From Neisseriaceae bacterium PsAf (GTDB lineage: Bacteria > Pseudomonadota > Gammaproteobacteria > Burkholderiales > Neisseriaceae): DNA of 64,000 nt. The notes under the pieces were generated by a model. The model saw nothing but the letters and a program-made list of their open reading frames with translations, was not told the origin of the DNA and made no database searches. Of the stretch, positions 62,785 to 64,000 are shown piece by piece. Position numbers and translations under genes: made by a program. Location of the stretch: assembly GCA_017114885.1 (NCBI GenBank), contig WNLJ01000010.1, positions 32,294 through 96,293 of the forward strand, in the 5' to 3' direction. The stretch's first letter is position 1. Each line of letters begins with the position of its first letter.

Positions 62785-63678
62785 ATGACTACACCAATAG
62801 ACAAGAAAAAAGATAAAAAATTTTTAAGAAAGCGAATTCACGAAGTGCTTGATCGTCTGGACTTGATTTTACCTCCCAAAAATCAGGAACCTGATTGGCA
62901 GGCTATTGCTTATAAATGGCAAAAGTATGGTTATGGTGGTGTCTTAATCGCTTTGCCAGAACCTCATACTTTTCCAATCGCTAGACTAGCAAATATTGAC
63001 ACACAAACTAAACAACTCATTCGTAACACCGAACAATTTTTAGCCGGTCGCCCTGCCAATAATGTTCTTTTAACTGGTGCTAGGGGAACAGGTAAATCTT
63101 CTTTAGTTAAATCATTATTACATGAGTATGCCGAGCAAGGTTTACGAATTATAGAAGTGGATAAAAATGATTTGGTTTCATTGCCTTACCTACTATCTCT
63201 ATTAAAAGAAAGAAAAGAAAAGTTTATTATTTTTTGTGATGATTTATCTTTTGACATTGGTGAAAATGAATACAAAGAATTAAAAACAGCACTCGATGGT
63301 AGTTTAAGTGCTAAAGCCAATAATGTAGTGGTATATGCGACTTCTAATCGGCGACATCTAATGCCTCATATGATGTCTGATAATATCGCGTCTACAGGGG
63401 AAAAAGGAGAAGTTAATCCTCAAGAAACAGTAGAAGAAAAGACTTCTTTATCCGATCGCTTTGGCTTATGGCTGTCTTTTTATCCTTTTAATCAAGAAGA
63501 ATACTTAAAAGCGGTGCAAAGTTGGTTGGAAAATGCCGATTTGGAGCTAACTGAAGAAGCCCAAAAAGCTGCCATTCATTGGGCTCAAATGCGAGGCGGC
63601 AGAAGTGGACGAGTGGCATGGCAGTTTGCTTGTGATTGGATTGGTAGAAAACCTGAAGAACGGGTATTGGAAATATAA
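62785..63678 (+). CDS. DUF815 AAA-like ATPase
   Basis: This is a 297-residue P-loop ATPase of the DUF815 family, whose role is unknown. An N-terminal region (1-90) precedes Walker A LLTGARGTGKSSLVK near 95-109, Walker B-like FIIFCDDLSF near 152-161, a sensor-1 type ATSNRRHLMPH, and C-terminal SDRFGLWLSFYPFNQEEYLKAV. GGRSGRVAWQFACDWIGRK ends the conserved part. No Shine-Dalgarno is evident. It is divergent from clcA, with 59 nt between starts. Confidence 0.85.
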   Translation: MTTPIDKKKDKKFLRKRIHEVLDRLDLILPPKNQEPDWQAIAYKWQKYGYGGVLIALPEPHTFPIARLANIDTQTKQLIRNTEQFLAGRPANNVLLTGARGTGKSSLVKSLLHEYAEQGLRIIEVDKNDLVSLPYLLSLLKERKEKFIIFCDDLSFDIGENEYKELKTALDGSLSAKANNVVVYATSNRRHLMPHMMSDNIASTGEKGEVNPQETVEEKTSLSDRFGLWLSFYPFNQEEYLKAVQSWLENADLELTEEAQKAAIHWAQMRGGRSGRVAWQFACDWIGRKPEERVLEI

Positions 63679-64000
63679 ACAGATATTTAATTTAAAAATT
63701 TAAAATGATAAAAGTAACAATTATTTTTAAGCTGGATATCAATAAATATACTTAACATGCAAGCACTTTGGCTAAAACATCATAGTTTGATCAATCACTA
63801 TCATTATTCAATATATTTAAAAGTATAAAATACATGATAACCTCCAACTCTCCATTCGACGCTAGCATTAGGCCTCACTCGAAAATTACGTTATTTTAAC
63901 TGGTATCGCTGATTGCTATTGGTAATGTTAATTATTTAAAACCTATTGATTTTAATCAAAAAAAATATAATAATAAATAACATCGCTGTAAGATAATTAA
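63679..64000. other. Gene-free AT-rich end of window
   Basis: This 322-bp stretch follows the DUF815 stop. I see no ORF with a credible start, no tRNA-like cloverleaf and no strong hairpin with a T-run. It may hold the upstream region of a gene beyond the window. Confidence 0.6.

Overview
The window is a contiguous, gene-dense, AT-rich chromosomal segment from a Gram-negative proteobacterium. Outer-membrane biogenesis genes (lptD, surA, mlaFEDC, waaL, gmhB) show the Gram-negative envelope. Several gene orders fit Betaproteobacteria, and Neisseriales best: cyaY divergent from lptM-lysA, amgK divergent from lptD-surA-pdxA, tsaB-rimI followed by a uracil-DNA-glycosylase-like gene, and gmhB followed by HX4E-type lysophospholipid acyltransferases. 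This placement rests on remembered neighbourhoods, not a search. I saw no tRNA, rRNA, CRISPR array, intact insertion sequence or prophage. The content is mostly core metabolism and housekeeping.

Layout. 1-3.8 kb: 3' end of pyrI, then parE, rppH and gluQ on the minus strand. 3.9-5.6 kb: tsaB, rimI and a degenerate glycosylase-like gene on plus. 5.6-14.2 kb: ppiD, hupB, lon, a 2-Cys peroxiredoxin, pepN and cyaY on minus; lon has a sigma-32-like promoter, and the hupB promoter overlaps the lon terminator. 14.3-17.7 kb: lptM, lysA, a YadG/YadH-type ABC exporter and a BolA-family gene. 17.7-28.1 kb: a long minus-strand run of aroG, a rhomboid-unrelated M50 protease, RNase AM, a thioesterase, an uncharacterised protein, mlaFEDC, pdxA, a very short surA and lptD. 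28.2-31.3 kb: amgK, a patatin-like lipoprotein with an apparent frameshift, and a clear 5-aminolevulinate synthase. 31.3-37.6 kb: a four-gene RbbA-type export operon (HlyD-like adaptor, double-ATPase/permease fusion, second permease, outer-membrane factor). 37.7-41.6 kb: a nucleosidase gene broken by an in-frame amber codon, an FAH-family hydrolase, a CoA-disulfide-reductase/rhodanese fusion and a SirB2-like membrane protein. 41.7-49.3 kb: slyD, mutY, Smr, DUF484, dapF, a hotdog protein, tatD, the glutathione-dependent formaldehyde pair and dtd. 49.4-56.9 kb: a PiT-like permease, PII, then an envelope block (ligase, GT25, gmhB, three tandem acyltransferases) and an FNT channel. 56.9-63.7 kb: ruvC-ruvA, prfB with its programmed frameshift, ubiE, argJ, a CLC antiporter and a DUF815 ATPase. 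The last ~320 bp hold no gene I can support.

How the genes work together. Much of the window serves the outer membrane: LptD and its chaperone SurA, the Mla phospholipid traffic system, LPS heptose/glycan assembly, phospholipid acylation, peptidoglycan sugar salvage (AmgK) and efflux. A second theme is protein quality control and stress (PpiD, Lon, HU, SlyD, peroxiredoxin, CoA-disulfide reductase, formaldehyde detoxification).

I did not find a convincing wholly new multi-gene system. The most noteworthy points are gene-level departures: a SurA with no parvulin domain, an alphaproteobacterial-type ALAS in a betaproteobacterial setting, an amber-interrupted nucleosidase, a frameshifted patatin lipoprotein, a catalytically degenerate glycosylase-like protein beside rimI, and a triple acyltransferase array.
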